The translations under genes were made by a program, and so were the position numbers. Source: Candidatus Omnitrophota bacterium (lineage in GTDB: Bacteria > Omnitrophota > Gorgyraeia > Gygaellales > Profunditerraquicolaceae). Taken from it: 7,065 nt of DNA. The notes under the pieces are model-generated. The model searched no databases. It was not told the origin of the DNA and worked only from the letters and a program-made list of their open reading frames with translations. Each line of letters opens with the position of its first letter. The stretch's first letter is position 1. The DNA is taken from contig JAQUSM010000053.1 in assembly GCA_028715095.1 (NCBI GenBank), forward strand, positions 1 to 7,065. The letters are read 5' to 3'. Below are positions 5,907-7,065 of the stretch, in pieces.

Positions 5907-7065
5907 TCCACTCCTTCAATATCTGGGCCGCCTTCTCACGCAGTTTTCTGTTCCAGAAGAATCTCCTGCGGCCTAAGGCCTTGATACAGGCGGCTGCTTC
6001 AACAAAGTGCAGGTCAAAGGCAATCTTCATGTTTTCAATAAGCAACTCATTCTTACTCCCCAGGAAACCGGGCGCCTTAAAAAGAATATCTAAAATATCA
6101 TTTTTTGCCTGCGCGTCTAATATTAATACAGAAAGTAATTGTCCCCTGAGAGAAGATGAGGCAGTGTTTAATTGGCGCATAAGAAAGGCAACATCCACCT
6201 TCTTTAATTTACGCATAGCCTTTAATGACTCAATTTTGACCAATTCATTTGCACCGGAATAAATATATTCTAATATATTTAAAGTTGCAGGCGCTTCGAT
6301 CTGGCTTAACGCTTCAATGAGGCTGGCAAGAAACTCTATATCCTGGATTTTCTGATCTAACCTGGGATAAAAATCGTTGAGGCTGCCCTGAAATAGTCTT
6401 AAAAATAAAACTAAAACCTGTTTAGGCACTTTTTCAGAGGTAAATATTTTATCCAGGTAAAAATTAATCTCTTTGCTGGCGGAAGAAACCGCCCCCAGGA
6501 GAAACTCCTGTTCGGGGCTTAAGCCGCCATTTAAAATAATATCTTCGACAGAAGAAGAAAAAAACTTTTCAAAATCAGCACATGCTTTTATGCCTTCTTC
6601 CTTCCTCCTGGTTAATACCCCCCAAAGTTCTTTCAGGAAACCAGCATCATTGTCCTCAAAAATTCCGGGCAATTCCTTCTCCAGAATTGCCGCCGCTGTC
6701 TCCAGGGTATCCGGAGCCTGATCGGTTGAAAATATGCCTAAGACTATATAATGATAATTCTCCTTAAGCGCCTCATGGTCAAAAGACAGTTTACCGGAAA
6801 AAGAAATATTCTTGACTAAAGAATCAAGCGTATTGCGGTATACCGCAGACATTGGGTCATCCTGAGAGCTGCTTAATAAATTCCGGATTTTCTTTACCGA
6901 GTCCGGGTTATCTTTTAAACCCGGTATTCCATCCATTTTATTAAAGAAGTTTTTAGTAATATTCGCGGAGGCATCCTGTTCGGAGATTTTAGAAAAAAGC
7001 TGCAGGCTTAAAGAATCAAAGTTATCTTCCTGCAGAAATCCCTCTTTGAGAAGAGTAGTAAATTC
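5890..7065 (-). CDS. HEAT-like alpha-helical repeat protein, 5' end outside the window
   Basis: The frame is open from the window edge (7065) to the TGA at 5892-5890, giving 391 visible residues with no start. The Met at 6936 lacks a Shine-Dalgarno, and 43 codons of similar helical, charged composition precede it, so it is probably internal. No catalytic motif, signal peptide or membrane segment is seen. The sequence is almost wholly predicted helix. The last 150 or so residues show HEAT-like helix pairs, for example SLIEALSQIEAPATLNILEY, VKIESLKAMRKLKKVDVAFL and KLREKAAQILKEW. HEAT repeats serve as protein-binding scaffolds. The stop codon overlaps the start of the HD-GYP gene, and the HD-GYP ribosome binding site lies inside this gene, so the two are translated from one message and may act together. 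The specific function is unknown. Confidence 0.8.
   Translation of the reverse strand, partial: EFTTLLKEGFLQEDNFDSLSLQLFSKISEQDASANITKNFFNKMDGIPGLKDNPDSVKKIRNLLSSSQDDPMSAVYRNTLDSLVKNISFSGKLSFDHEALKENYHYIVLGIFSTDQAPDTLETAAAILEKELPGIFEDNDAGFLKELWGVLTRRKEEGIKACADFEKFFSSSVEDIILNGGLSPEQEFLLGAVSSASKEINFYLDKIFTSEKVPKQVLVLFLRLFQGSLNDFYPRLDQKIQDIEFLASLIEALSQIEAPATLNILEYIYSGANELVKIESLKAMRKLKKVDVAFLMRQLNTASSSLRGQLLSVLILDAQAKNDILDILFKAPGFLGSKNELLIENMKIAFDLHFVEAAACIKALGRRRFFWNRKLREKAAQILKEWNVNQD
5911..5916 (-). promoter_or_regulatory. Ribosome binding site of the HD-GYP gene
   Basis: The minus strand reads AAGGAG followed by the 4-base spacer TGGA and the ATG at 5906. The site lies within the last codons of the HEAT-like gene, so it fixes the start of the HD-GYP protein and indicates overlapping, coupled translation. 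Confidence 0.75.

Noticed and set aside
6934..6936. ATG proposed as the start of the HEAT-like protein
   Set aside because: The reading frame continues open to the window edge with similar composition and the ATG has no ribosome binding site, so it is most likely an internal methionine.

Overview
The window looks like chromosomal DNA of an uncultured, moderate-GC bacterium. Every real gene lies on the minus strand, and the plus-strand reading frames are shadows. The closely packed genes, a HEAT-repeat protein paired with an HD-GYP protein, a large carbamoyl-phosphate synthase chain of only half length, and an in-frame palindromic insertion made of CTGCC/GGCAG units are together compatible with a candidate phylum such as Omnitrophota. 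That placement is an inference from general resemblance, not a proof.

Layout in the direction of transcription (high to low coordinate): (1) 7065-5890, a 5'-truncated alpha-helical HEAT-like protein whose frame is open to the window edge. (2) 5906-4572, an HD-GYP-type phosphohydrolase that overlaps gene 1 by 17 bases and has a strong Shine-Dalgarno site inside it; the two form one transcription unit. (3) 4571-4449, a short control region with a perfect TTGACA/TATAAT promoter that fires directly into an intrinsic-terminator hairpin. (4) 4448-3351, carA, and 3347-1686, the N-terminal half of carB, separated by three bases. (5) 1685-1582, an intergenic region with a TTTACA-17-TATAAT promoter. 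(6) 1581-166, a beta-CASP metallo-beta-lactamase-fold RNA-processing enzyme of the CPSF type, carrying a 33-base hairpin repeat in its reading frame. (7) 114-1, the start of a small protein resembling ribosomal protein bL27, cut by the window edge.

The central unit makes carbamoyl phosphate: CarA supplies ammonia from glutamine, and the CarB N-half holds the carboxyphosphate-forming ATP-grasp domain and the oligomerisation domain. The second ATP-grasp domain and the allosteric domain are absent here and must be encoded elsewhere, unless the half chain works as a homodimer. With the allosteric domain missing from this chain, the terminator immediately after the carAB promoter is an attractive candidate for transcriptional control. 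The points most worth a second look are that leader, the half-length CarB, the in-frame palindrome and the stand-alone L27-like gene. No CRISPR array, tRNA, rRNA, transposase or phage gene was seen, and no gene-free stretch exceeds about 125 bases.
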